A stretch of DNA of 64,000 nucleotides from Bacillus cereus (GTDB lineage Bacteria; Bacillota; Bacilli; Bacillales; Bacillaceae_G). Both the position numbers and the translations under genes were made by a program. Every line of letters begins with the position of its first letter. Position 1 is the first letter of the stretch. The stretch spans positions 597,001 through 661,000 of the forward strand of contig NZ_CP089518.1 in the NCBI RefSeq assembly GCF_025917685.1, written 5' to 3'. Below the pieces are notes generated by a model that did no database searches, had not been told where the DNA came from, and was given only the letters and a program-made list of their open reading frames with translations. Below, piece after piece: positions 1-7,765 of the stretch.

Positions 1-774
1 CGTGGATATATATCAAAAGGTGTAGAGAATACGAAAGAAGCAGTACAAGGTGCCATTGATGCAAAAGCAGACTATGCAGAAATAGATGTTTTGCAAACGA
101 AAGATGGCGAACTAGCGGTCATACATGATTTGAAGTTGAAACGTCTTGCGAATGCGAATGTGCATGTATCGGATTTGACGATGGATGAGCTAAGAAAGCT
201 TACTCTTAGTCAAGATGGATTCTCGGGACAAATAAGTACACTTGATGAGATCATTAAGCTTGCAAAAGGCAAAATAAAACTTAATATAGAAGTGAAACTT
301 CACGGTAATGAGAAGGATTTCGTAAAGAAAGTACTAAAAACAATTAAAGAGAACGATTTTGAGAAACAATGTGTAATTCAAACGTTACATTATCCGCTTA
401 TTAAAGAGTTTAAGCGTGCAAATCCGGATATAAAAGTAGGGTATGTATTGTTTGCAAGCAGGGCTAATTTAAAGAATGTACAGGCGGATTTCTATGTAGC
501 AGAAGAATATATGTTAAATAAACGCCTAGTGAAAGAAGCGAGAAAGCTAAATAAACCACTTTACGTATGGACAGTAAATGATATGGAAAGTTTAAAGGCA
601 TATTATAAGTTAAACGTGGATGGTATCATTACCGATTACCCTGAAGACGCACGCGAAACAATTAAGATGTTAAAAGAGCAAGAAGATCGTGAAAGTGACA
701 TGTTTGATAAAATTTCTGAAACGACAGAAGATTTATTCTCAAAGTTATTTATAAGTTATCCAGCTGCTGGCTAA
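1..774 (+). CDS. Glycerophosphodiester phosphodiesterase, C-terminal part (5' end outside window)
   Basis: The reading frame is open from base 1, so the gene starts upstream of the window. The first residues (RGYISKGVENTK) are the end of the conserved HRG motif of the GDPD family. AEIDV, TKDG and VIHD follow, carrying the acidic and histidine residues of the metal-dependent TIM-barrel active site. Near the C terminus, VWTVND and DGIITDYP are also typical. The family hydrolyses glycerophosphodiesters to sn-glycerol-3-phosphate and an alcohol. The visible part is only the catalytic barrel; many Bacillus homologues carry membrane segments before it, which cannot be checked here. The last codons lie in the terminator stem. 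Confidence 0.85.
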   Translation, partial: RGYISKGVENTKEAVQGAIDAKADYAEIDVLQTKDGELAVIHDLKLKRLANANVHVSDLTMDELRKLTLSQDGFSGQISTLDEIIKLAKGKIKLNIEVKLHGNEKDFVKKVLKTIKENDFEKQCVIQTLHYPLIKEFKRANPDIKVGYVLFASRANLKNVQADFYVAEEYMLNKRLVKEARKLNKPLYVWTVNDMESLKAYYKLNVDGIITDYPEDARETIKMLKEQEDRESDMFDKISETTEDLFSKLFISYPAAG

Positions 775-795
775 ATGCTAGTAGCTGTTTTTTTT
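761..795 (+). terminator. Intrinsic terminator of the GDPD gene
   Basis: An 11-bp stem (CAGCTGCTGGC with GCTAGTAGCTG, two G-U pairs) and a 5-nt loop are followed by eight T. It overlaps the last codons and stop of the gene. Confidence 0.85.
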
Positions 796-1029
796 ATGAA
801 AAGAATATATTTCTAAAGTATTGTACAAAGTAATAAGTGTATATGTATACGTAACTACTTAGTTTTTTTGCATTGTTACATTATTGTCAAATAATAAATA
901 ATTACTATGCGTTTTGAATGGATATAATGTAAATAGAGTGATAGATAATGCGATGGTACAAATAACCCAACAGAATCAATGTTTCGTATATTTACACTAT
1001 TCTAAATATATAAACTTTAAAAAAATAGT

Positions 1030-1045
1030 ATGTTAGCGTTTTCAT
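1030..1045 (+). promoter_or_regulatory. Candidate cre (CcpA) site upstream of ald
   Basis: ATGTTAGCGTTTTCAT matches the catabolite-responsive consensus WTGNAANCGNWNNCA with one mismatch. It lies about 100 bp upstream of the ald start and overlaps the next inverted repeat. CcpA control of alanine dehydrogenase would fit a catabolic role, but the site is only predicted. Confidence 0.5.
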
Positions 1046-1060
1046 AACTTTTAAGTTATG
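1043..1060. promoter_or_regulatory. Inverted repeat upstream of ald (candidate operator)
   Basis: CATAACTT-TT-AAGTTATG is a perfect 8-2-8 inverted repeat just before a possible -10 (TAGAAT). Its position suits an activator or repressor of ald, for example an AdeR-like regulator, but no regulator is encoded nearby. Confidence 0.4.
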
Positions 1061-1144
1061 CTAGAATAAGGACATAAGTTATTAATTATTACAAAAAGAA
1101 AAAAGAATTCCTTTTTTCTGTTAATTATAAGGGGGCATTTCATT

Positions 1145-2278
1145 ATGCGTATTGGGGTACCAGCAGAAATTAAAAACAACGAAAACCGTGTGGCAATGAC
1201 ACCAGCAGGTGTTGTACATTTAATTCGTAACAATCACGAAGTATTCATTCAAAAGGGTGCAGGTTTAGGATCTGGTTTCACAGATACTCAGTATGTTGAA
1301 GCAGGAGCGAAAATTGTTGATACAGCTGAAGAAGCTTGGAACATGGAAATGGTTATGAAAGTTAAGGAACCAGTTGAAAGCGAATACAAACACTTCAGCG
1401 AAGGTTTAATCTTATTCACATATTTACACTTAGCTCCAGAACCAGAATTAACAAAAGCGTTAATCGAGAAGAAAGTTGTCGCGATTGCATATGAAACAGT
1501 ACAATTAGAAAACCGTTCTCTACCATTACTTGCACCTATGAGTGAAGTAGCTGGTCGTATGGCTGCACAAATCGGTGCACAATTCCTTGAGAAAAACAAA
1601 GGCGGTAAAGGTATCTTACTTGCAGGTGTTCCAGGGGTTAAACGTGGTAAAGTAACAATTATCGGTGGTGGACAAGCTGGTACAAATGCTGCTAAAATTG
1701 CAGTTGGACTAGGTGCGGATGTAACAATCATCGACTTAAGTGCAGAACGTCTTCGTCAATTAGATGACATTTTCGGAAACCAAGTAAAAACTTTAATGTC
1801 TAATCCTTACAATATTGCAGAAGCTGTAAAAGAATCTGATCTTGTAATCGGTGCAGTATTAATCCCAGGTGCAAAAGCGCCAAAACTTGTAACAGAAGAA
1901 ATGATTAAATCAATGGAACCAGGTTCTGTTGTTGTAGATATCGCGATTGACCAAGGTGGTATTTTCGAAACAACTGACCGTATTACAACTCATGATAACC
2001 CAACTTATGAAAAACACGGCGTTGTTCACTATGCAGTTGCAAACATGCCAGGTGCGGTTCCACGTACATCAACTCTTGCATTAACAAACGTAACAGTACC
2101 ATATGCAGTACAAATTGCTAACAAAGGCTACAAAGAAGCTTGCCTAGGCAACTCTGCATTACTAAAAGGTATTAACACATTAGATGGCTACGTAACATTC
2201 GAAGCAGTTGCAGAAGCTCACGGTGTAGAGTACAAAGGTGCTAAAGAATTATTAGAAGCAGAAACAGTATCTTGCTAA
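1145..2278 (+). CDS. ald: Alanine dehydrogenase
   Basis: Catalyses reversible NAD-dependent oxidative deamination of L-alanine to pyruvate and ammonia in the cytoplasm, used for alanine catabolism and in spore-forming cells. The 377-residue length is standard. The N-terminal [20 protein letters not shown], the [11 protein letters not shown] segment with the conserved active-site histidine near residue 95, and the nucleotide-binding [18 protein letters not shown] (about residues 176-193) are diagnostic. ATG is preceded by AAGGGGG at a good distance. An amino-acid permease follows 103 bp downstream across a hairpin, so alanine uptake and catabolism may be partly coupled. Confidence 0.97.
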   Translation: MRIGVPAEIKNNENRVAMTPAGVVHLIRNNHEVFIQKGAGLGSGFTDTQYVEAGAKIVDTAEEAWNMEMVMKVKEPVESEYKHFSEGLILFTYLHLAPEPELTKALIEKKVVAIAYETVQLENRSLPLLAPMSEVAGRMAAQIGAQFLEKNKGGKGILLAGVPGVKRGKVTIIGGGQAGTNAAKIAVGLGADVTIIDLSAERLRQLDDIFGNQVKTLMSNPYNIAEAVKESDLVIGAVLIPGAKAPKLVTEEMIKSMEPGSVVVDIAIDQGGIFETTDRITTHDNPTYEKHGVVHYAVANMPGAVPRTSTLALTNVTVPYAVQIANKGYKEACLGNSALLKGINTLDGYVTFEAVAEAHGVEYKGAKELLEAETVSC

Positions 2279-2327
2279 TAGAAGCATTATACAAAACAAA
2301 ATCGAACAATATATAAAACAACATGAT

Positions 2328-2358
2328 AAGAGCTAAGAGATAATACCTCTTAGCTCTT
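2328..2358 (+). terminator. Hairpin between ald and the permease gene
   Basis: A perfect 12-bp stem (AAGAGCTAAGAG with CTCTTAGCTCTT) and a 7-nt loop, followed by only a short T-poor tail. It may be a leaky terminator or an mRNA-stability element that sets the ald to permease ratio. Confidence 0.6.
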
Positions 2359-2381
2359 CTTGGTAAAAGGGGGCATTCATC

Positions 2382-3797
2382 GTGGCCAACCTATTCAAAA
2401 AGAAATCCGTTACGCAATTGTTAGGGGAAAGTAAAAGTAAAACTTTGACGAAAACGCTAGGGGCATTTGACCTAACAATGCTAGGGATTGGTGCGATAAT
2501 TGGTACAGGAGTTCTAGTATTAACGGGATTAGTAGCAGCAAGAGATGCTGGTCCAGCAGTTATTTTTTCATTTATGATTGCAGCAATCGTTTGTGGATTT
2601 GCAGCTTTATGTTATGCGGAGGTTGCATCTACACTTCCTGTTTCAGGTAGTGTGTACACATATTCATATGCAACAATTGGTGAATTTGTTGCCCATTTAA
2701 TGGGATGGACATTGTTATCCGTATATGTCGTAACAACTGCCGCAGTAGCTGGCGGATGGACAGGTTATTTCAATAATTTAGTGAGTGGATTGGGACTTGA
2801 AATTCCAAAAGCATTGTTAACGATTCCATCGCAAGGTGGTATGGTGAACTTACCGGCAATTATCGTTACGTTGGTTATAACTTGGTTATTATCACGAGGT
2901 ACGAAAGAAAGTAAGCGTGTGAATAACATAATGGTATTAATTAAAATTGGTATTGTTGTTTTATTCATTGCAGTTGGTGTATTCTACGTGAAACCAGAAA
3001 ACTGGATACCATTTGCACCGTACGGCTTAAGTGGAGTCTTTGCCGGAGGAGCAGCAGTATTCTTCGCTTTCTTAGGATTTGATGCATTAGCAACTTCTGC
3101 TGAAGAAGTAAAAAATCCGCAACGTGATCTACCGATTGGTATTATTGCTTCGTTAGTTATTTGTACAATCATTTATGTTGTAGTTTGTCTCGTTATGACA
3201 GGTATGGTTTCTTACAAGGAATTAGATGTACCAGAAGCGATGGCATATGTACTAGAGGTTGTAGGGCAAGATAAAGTGGCTGGTGTAATCGCTATTGGAG
3301 CTGTAATCGGTATTATGGCTGTAATTTTCGCTTACATTTATGCGACAACACGTGTATTCTTCGCAATGAGCCGTGACGGTTTATTACCAAAATCTTTTGC
3401 GAAAATTAACAAGAAGACAGAAGCACCAACATTTTCAGTTTGGTTAACAGGAATTGGTAGTGCTTTAATTGCTGGATTTATCGATTTAAAAGAATTGTCG
3501 AATTTAGCGAATATTGGAGCGTTATTAACATTTGCGATGGTTGGTGTAACTGTCATCATTCTTCGTAAAACACATCCGAAATTACAACGTGGATTTATGG
3601 TACCACTTGTACCAATCTTACCGATTATTTCAGTTGCATGCTGTCTATTCTTAATGCTAAATTTACCATTAACAACATGGATTTACTTCGGTATTTGGTT
3701 AGCAATCGGAGTGGTTGTATACTTTGTTTATTCGAAAAAACATAGTCATTTAAAAGACGATGGAAGTTCGCAAGATAGTTTAGAAAAAGCTAATTAA
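2382..3797 (+). CDS. APC-family amino-acid permease (YfnA/cationic amino-acid transporter type)
   Basis: A 471-residue, strongly hydrophobic protein with about 12 membrane segments. It opens with LTMLGIGAIIGTGVLVLTG, the conserved first helix of the APC superfamily (GAIIGTG substrate-binding loop). The FFAFLGFDALATSAEEVKNPQRDLP motif around residues 220-250 is typical of the CAT/YfnA branch. Likely an inner-membrane importer of an amino acid; substrate cannot be fixed from sequence. The start is GTG at 2382, eight bases after AAAAGGGGG, and no ATG lies closer. It probably shares transcripts with ald through the intervening hairpin, which makes alanine or another small neutral amino acid a reasonable guess. 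Confidence 0.88.
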   Translation: MANLFKKKSVTQLLGESKSKTLTKTLGAFDLTMLGIGAIIGTGVLVLTGLVAARDAGPAVIFSFMIAAIVCGFAALCYAEVASTLPVSGSVYTYSYATIGEFVAHLMGWTLLSVYVVTTAAVAGGWTGYFNNLVSGLGLEIPKALLTIPSQGGMVNLPAIIVTLVITWLLSRGTKESKRVNNIMVLIKIGIVVLFIAVGVFYVKPENWIPFAPYGLSGVFAGGAAVFFAFLGFDALATSAEEVKNPQRDLPIGIIASLVICTIIYVVVCLVMTGMVSYKELDVPEAMAYVLEVVGQDKVAGVIAIGAVIGIMAVIFAYIYATTRVFFAMSRDGLLPKSFAKINKKTEAPTFSVWLTGIGSALIAGFIDLKELSNLANIGALLTFAMVGVTVIILRKTHPKLQRGFMVPLVPILPIISVACCLFLMLNLPLTTWIYFGIWLAIGVVVYFVYSKKHSHLKDDGSSQDSLEKAN

Positions 3798-3829
3798 AAA
3801 AAGCTAAATAAAAGGGATATAAGATAGTA

Positions 3830-3865
3830 AGCCTTGTGCGTCTAGGGAACGCGCAAGGCTTTTTA
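3830..3865 (+). terminator. Intrinsic terminator after the permease
   Basis: An 11-bp stem (AGCCTTGTGCG with CGCGCAAGGCT, one G-U pair) is followed by TTTTTATT. Confidence 0.85.
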
Positions 3866-3939
3866 TTATGTAAATATAAAGGGAATGGATATGGTTTTGT
3901 AGAATTTTGTATGTCGTAATATGCAAAAGGGGTGTAAGA

Positions 3940-4512
3940 ATGAGAATAAAAGAAGATATAAAAGTTGTCGTTGGAGCAGAGGGATACAATAATAACCCTG
4001 GTTGGTTACATACGAATGAAGAAGAATTAAATTTATTAAAAAGAGCAACGTGGCTTAATAAATTTCAGCTTAATTCTTTATCAGTAATTTTAGCGGAACA
4101 TGTATGGGAGCATTTATCGTACGAAGAAGGAATCGAAGCGGCAAAAATTTGTTATGAGTTTTTAACGGAGGATGGATATATTCGTTGTGCAGTGCCAGAT
4201 GCATTTTTTCCAGATGAAGAATATCAGGAAGGTGTACAAGTAGGCGGACCAGGTCCATTAGATCATCCAGCAGCAAGCCACAAAATCGTTCATAACTATA
4301 AAACGATCACGTCCATGTTTGAATCAGCAGGTTTTCAAGTGAGGGTTTTAGAATATTGTGATGAGAATGGTGAGTTTCATTATAATGATTGGGATGAAAA
4401 GAAAGGATTCATTTATCGATCGAAACGTTTTGATCATAGAAATCAAGATGGTAAATTAGAATTTGCTTCGTTAATTGTGGATGCAGTGAAAGTTAATAAA
4501 GTGAAACTTTAA
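3940..4512 (+). CDS. Class I SAM-dependent methyltransferase-like protein
   Basis: A 190-residue protein. LAEHVWEHLSYEEGIEAAKICYEFLTEDGYIRCAVPDAF (residues about 49-88) resembles the later half of a class I methyltransferase fold (the acidic/HVxEH element, then the strand after 'DGYIR'). The canonical GxGxG loop is weak, so the start of the fold is divergent and the substrate is unknown. ATG 3940 is chosen because AAAAGGGGTG sits just before it; an upstream in-frame ATG at 3907 has no ribosome site. The last four codons and the TAA stop lie within a bcr1-like repeat, so the natural C terminus has probably been replaced by repeat sequence. Confidence 0.7.
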   Translation: MRIKEDIKVVVGAEGYNNNPGWLHTNEEELNLLKRATWLNKFQLNSLSVILAEHVWEHLSYEEGIEAAKICYEFLTEDGYIRCAVPDAFFPDEEYQEGVQVGGPGPLDHPAASHKIVHNYKTITSMFESAGFQVRVLEYCDENGEFHYNDWDEKKGFIYRSKRFDHRNQDGKLEFASLIVDAVKVNKVKL

Positions 4513-4589
4513 TCAGTGGGTGGCTTCATCCTCACTGATTATTAGCCTTCACCAATCGGGCTTTTACGGGCAGTTAATGTGGGTTAAAT
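4496..4589 (-). repeat. Degenerate, internally deleted bcr1-type repeat
   Basis: Bases 4496-4570 are nearly identical to the reverse complement of the right half of the full bcr1 copy at 40707-40861. Matches include ATAAAGTGAAACTTTAATC, CACTGATTATTAG and CTTCACCAATC. The edge at 4496 carries ATAAA, the complement of the bcr1 target repeat TTTAT. The other half is missing or altered beyond about 4571. The repeat overlaps the end of the methyltransferase gene. Confidence 0.8.
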
Positions 4590-4594
4590 AAGAG

Positions 4595-4627
4595 AAGGAT
4601 GCACGATAGTTTTCGTGCATCCTTTTT
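4595..4627 (+). terminator. Intrinsic terminator after the methyltransferase gene
   Basis: A 12-bp stem (AAGGATGCACGA with TCGTGCATCCTT) is followed by a T run. It stands just after the bcr1-type repeat. Confidence 0.85.
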
Positions 4628-4714
4628 GTATGAAGAGTATGATGGATGCGGAGAATATTGATATGTGCATGTTGAAATGTGAACGGAATTGTCAAAAAAA
4701 TCTTTCGGATTTTA

Positions 4715-4744
4715 TTGACACATATGAGTAGGCGCTCATATAAT
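4715..4744 (+). promoter_or_regulatory. Sigma-A promoter of the metal-resistance unit
   Basis: A consensus TTGACA (4715-4720) and a consensus TATAAT (4739-4744) are separated by 18 bp. The spacer is filled by the first operator palindrome, so a bound repressor would block RNA polymerase directly. Confidence 0.85.
4722..4741. promoter_or_regulatory. Metal-repressor operator 1
   Basis: ATATGAG-N6-CTCATAT lies between -35 and -10. Its form matches operators of the ArsR/SmtB family, and it shares the ATATGA...TCATAT outer arms with operator 2. Confidence 0.75.
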
Positions 4745-4757
4745 AAAAGTATAAGAT

Positions 4758-4777
4758 ATATGAACAGTTGTTCATAT
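4758..4777. promoter_or_regulatory. Metal-repressor operator 2
   Basis: ATATGAACA-GT-TGTTCATAT is a perfect 9-2-9 palindrome just downstream of the predicted transcription start. It fits the 12-2-12 layout of SmtB/CzrA/CadC sites. Its centre is 36 bp (about 3.5 turns) from operator 1. Confidence 0.8.
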
Positions 4778-4801
4778 GTTCAATTAAAGAGGTGAGCTAT
4801 A

Positions 4802-5179
4802 ATGGCTGAAAATAAAGTAGAAACACCGCAGGAAACTTGTTCTCAAACGGTAATTCATGAGGAAATCGTGGATCAAGTGAAGCAAACAATTCCGACGGAT
4901 GAAAGTTTAAGTAAAGTAGCAGAATTATTTAAAGTATTAGGTGACCGTACACGTACGAGAATATTACATGCATTATTTGAAGCTGAAATGTGTGTTTGTG
5001 ATTTAGCTTATTTATTAGGAATGACGCAATCTTCAATCTCACATCAGCTTCGTGTATTAAAGCAAGCAAAGCTTGTAAAGAACCGTAAAGAAGGAAAGGT
5101 AGTTTATTATTCATTGGCTGATCAACATGTAATTCATATCTTCGAGCAAGCATTTGAACACGTAAACGAGGAAGAATAA
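4802..5179 (+). CDS. ArsR/SmtB-family metal-sensing repressor (CadC/SmtB type)
   Basis: A 125-residue winged-helix repressor. Metal-site residues are visible: C64-V-C66-D in helix alpha3 (the CadC-type ELCVCD motif), an N-terminal C13, and D107-x-H109 with H120-x-x-E123, which reproduces the alpha5 zinc site of SmtB. Having both sites suggests it binds thiophilic Cd/Pb and also Zn, releasing DNA when metal is bound. Recognition helix MTQSSISHQLRVL is typical. The gene is 20 bp before the P-type ATPase and follows two palindromic operators, so it almost certainly autoregulates the unit. AAAGAGGTGAGC precedes the ATG. Confidence 0.93.
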   Translation: MAENKVETPQETCSQTVIHEEIVDQVKQTIPTDESLSKVAELFKVLGDRTRTRILHALFEAEMCVCDLAYLLGMTQSSISHQLRVLKQAKLVKNRKEGKVVYYSLADQHVIHIFEQAFEHVNEEE

Positions 5180-5199
5180 AAACGCGAGGAGGGAGAACG

Positions 5200-7560
5200 A
5201 TGGCAGAAGCATTAGTGAAAAAGAAACTTATGCTAGAAGGCTTAGATTGTGCGAATTGTGCAATGAAAATTGAAAAGGGTGTTGGGAATATAGAGGGAGT
5301 AACATCTTGTTCTGTAAACTTTGCAACTAAGACGATGCTTTTAGAAACACCACAAAATAAAGAAAATCAAGTTGTTACAGAAGCGAAGCAGCTCGTTACA
5401 AAATTGGAGCCGCATATTAAGGTACAAGAAGAGAAAAAAACAAAAGCGGCGAAAGAAGTATTTATATTAGAAGGTTTAGACTGTGCGAACTGTGCAATGA
5501 AGATTGAAAATAAGGTAAAGGAAATGTCAACAGTTTCAGAAGCGACTGTTGATTTCGTATCAAAGAAATTAAGAGTAGAAGTTGCGAATAAAAGAGAACT
5601 TGAATCGACTGTGCAAGATATAAAAAATGTTGTTCAAAAGTTAGAGCCAGATGTAAAAGTTGTTCGTGAAGAGGAAAAAGGACACGACCATGGCCATGAT
5701 CATGGTGATGGAAATGTGAAAAAAATGATAGGAAGATTAGTAGGCGGCGGAATTTTGACAGGAATTGCTGCATTAGCCGGATTACCGCAAATGATAACAA
5801 TTCCATTATTCGTTCTTGCTTATTTATTAATAGGTGGAGATATCGTTTGGAGAGCGGTAAGAAACATCACTCGCGGCCAAGTGTTTGATGAAAACTTTTT
5901 AATGGCAATTGCAACTTTAGGAGCTTTCGCGATTCAACAATATCCAGAAGCAGTTGCGGTAATGCTATTTTATCAAGTAGGGGAACTATTCCAAAGTATT
6001 GCGGTAAATCGCTCTCGAAAATCAATTACTTCATTAATGGATATTCGTCCTGATTATGCAAATGTGAAAGTTGGAAATGAAACGAAACAAGTATCACCAG
6101 AAGATGTGCAAATTGGTGAGTATATTATCGTGAAACCAGGTGAAAAAGTACCGTTAGACGGGAAAGTAGTTGAGGGAACATCAATGATGGATACTTCAGC
6201 GTTAACAGGTGAATCCGTACCGCGTGAAGTAGAAGTTGGTAATGACGTATTAAGTGGTTTTGTAAACCAAAATGGTGTATTAACAATTGAAGTTACAAAA
6301 GAATTTGGTGAATCTACTGTATCAAAAATCTTAGATTTAGTACAAAATGCAAGTAGCAAAAAAGCGCCAACAGAAAACTTTATTACGAAGTTTGCGCGTT
6401 ATTATACTCCAGTCGTAGTTATAACAGCAGCGATTATGGCATTTATTCCACCACTTATTTTAGAGGGTGCTACATTCTCCGATTGGATTTATAGAGCTTT
6501 AGTGTTCTTAGTAATCTCTTGTCCATGTGCACTCGTTGTATCGATTCCTCTTGGGTTCTTTGGAGGTATTGGTGGGGCATCTAAAAGTGGTATTTTAGTA
6601 AAAGGAAGTAACTATTTAGAAGCATTGAATGATGTGAAATATATCGTTTTTGATAAAACAGGAACATTAACAAAAGGTGTCTTTAAAGTTACGAAGATGG
6701 AGCCTAGTGAAGGTACTACAGCTGAAGAGCTATTAGAATATGCAGCATTTGCAGAAGTATATTCTAATCATCCGATTGCACAATCTATTCGAAATGCATA
6801 TGGAAAATCAATCGATGAAAATAGTATTGAAGACTATAGTGAAATTTCAGGTCATGGTACGGTTGTAAAGGTACAAGGAAAAGAAATTTTCGCAGGTAAT
6901 GCTAAATTAATGAGAAAAGAAAACATTACATTTAAGCAACCAAATACAGTAGGTACACTCGTTCATGTTGCTGTAGATGGTAAATATGCAGGTTATATTG
7001 TTATCTCTGATGAGGTAAAAGAGGATTCAAAACAAGCAATTCAAAAGTTAAAAGAACTAGGTATTAAGAAGACAGTCATGTTAACTGGTGATGCAAAATC
7101 AGTTGGTGAAGCTGTTGGTAAAGAATTAGGTTTAGATGAAGTGCATGCCGAATTATTACCACACCAAAAAGTAGAAGAAATCGAAAAAATTGATGCAGCA
7201 AAACACGGTAAAGAAAAGATTGCATTCGTTGGTGATGGTATTAACGATACGCCAGTATTAGCACGAGCGGACGTTGGTATTGCGATGGGCGGTTTAGGAT
7301 CAGATGCAGCAATTGAAGCTGCTGACATCGTCATTATGACCGATGAGCCTTCAAAAATCGCGACAGCTGTGAAAATTGCAAAACGTACACGTAGTATTGT
7401 ATGGCAAAATATTATATTTGCATTAGGTGTAAAAGGGCTAGTTTTATTACTTGGTGCCTTTGGTATTGCAACAATGTGGGAAGCGGTCTTCTCAGATGTT
7501 GGTGTGACATTACTTGCAGTTTTAAATGCAATGCGTGTACTACGAGTGAAAGATTTATAA
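5200..7560 (+). CDS. cadA: Cd/Zn/Pb-exporting P1B-type ATPase
   Basis: A 786-residue heavy-metal efflux pump of the cytoplasmic membrane. There are two N-terminal heavy-metal-associated domains, each with GLDCANCAMKIE (about residues 14 and 91), then a histidine-rich linker (HDHGHDHGDG, about 165-174). Further on come TGES (about 332), the transport-site SCPCALVVS (about 439), DKTGTLTKG (phosphorylated Asp, about 485) and GDGINDTPVLA (about 678). K in FALGVKG and D in SDVGVTLLAVLNAMR in the last helices mark the Zn/Cd/Pb subclass rather than Cu. GAGGAGG precedes the ATG. It is co-transcribed with its repressor. Confidence 0.96.
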   Translation: MAEALVKKKLMLEGLDCANCAMKIEKGVGNIEGVTSCSVNFATKTMLLETPQNKENQVVTEAKQLVTKLEPHIKVQEEKKTKAAKEVFILEGLDCANCAMKIENKVKEMSTVSEATVDFVSKKLRVEVANKRELESTVQDIKNVVQKLEPDVKVVREEEKGHDHGHDHGDGNVKKMIGRLVGGGILTGIAALAGLPQMITIPLFVLAYLLIGGDIVWRAVRNITRGQVFDENFLMAIATLGAFAIQQYPEAVAVMLFYQVGELFQSIAVNRSRKSITSLMDIRPDYANVKVGNETKQVSPEDVQIGEYIIVKPGEKVPLDGKVVEGTSMMDTSALTGESVPREVEVGNDVLSGFVNQNGVLTIEVTKEFGESTVSKILDLVQNASSKKAPTENFITKFARYYTPVVVITAAIMAFIPPLILEGATFSDWIYRALVFLVISCPCALVVSIPLGFFGGIGGASKSGILVKGSNYLEALNDVKYIVFDKTGTLTKGVFKVTKMEPSEGTTAEELLEYAAFAEVYSNHPIAQSIRNAYGKSIDENSIEDYSEISGHGTVVKVQGKEIFAGNAKLMRKENITFKQPNTVGTLVHVAVDGKYAGYIVISDEVKEDSKQAIQKLKELGIKKTVMLTGDAKSVGEAVGKELGLDEVHAELLPHQKVEEIEKIDAAKHGKEKIAFVGDGINDTPVLARADVGIAMGGLGSDAAIEAADIVIMTDEPSKIATAVKIAKRTRSIVWQNIIFALGVKGLVLLLGAFGIATMWEAVFSDVGVTLLAVLNAMRVLRVKDL

Positions 7561-7592
7561 AAAAGAGGATGCAACCCGCGTCCTCTTTTTTA
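7560..7592 (+). terminator. Intrinsic terminator after cadA
   Basis: A 13-bp stem (AAAAAGAGGATGC with GCGTCCTCTTTTT, one G-U pair) and a T run begin at the cadA stop codon. Confidence 0.9.
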
Positions 7593-7738
7593 TCGGTTAT
7601 TTTGTTGAAATTGACTCAATAAAATAATATCAAATATTATTTTAGTTTTGAATAACGTAATATTGAATTTTACAAATAAAAAATATTCGCCATGTTATTT
7701 TAATATATTTTTTACAAATATCCATATAGTATTGAAAA

Positions 7739-7765
7739 AACAGAGAAGGAGGAAACTTCTCTGTT
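7739..7765 (-). terminator. Intrinsic terminator of pncB
   Basis: On the minus strand, a 10-bp stem (AACAGAGAAG with CTTCTCTGTT) is followed by a U run (AAAAA on the plus strand at 7734-7738). It touches the pncB stop codon. Confidence 0.85.

Larger units (their letters stand above)
775..1144. other. Intergenic region upstream of ald
   Basis: No gene is seen in these 370 bases. The stretch is very AT-rich. Its 3' half holds the candidate cre site and the inverted repeat listed separately, a possible -10 (TAGAAT near 1062), and the Shine-Dalgarno AAGGGGG at about 1129. The start and regulation of ald must lie here. Confidence 0.7.

Noticed and set aside
4644..4733. 29-codon ORF upstream of the metal-sensing repressor
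   Set aside because: No ribosome site; its end runs through the promoter and operator, so it is not a real gene.
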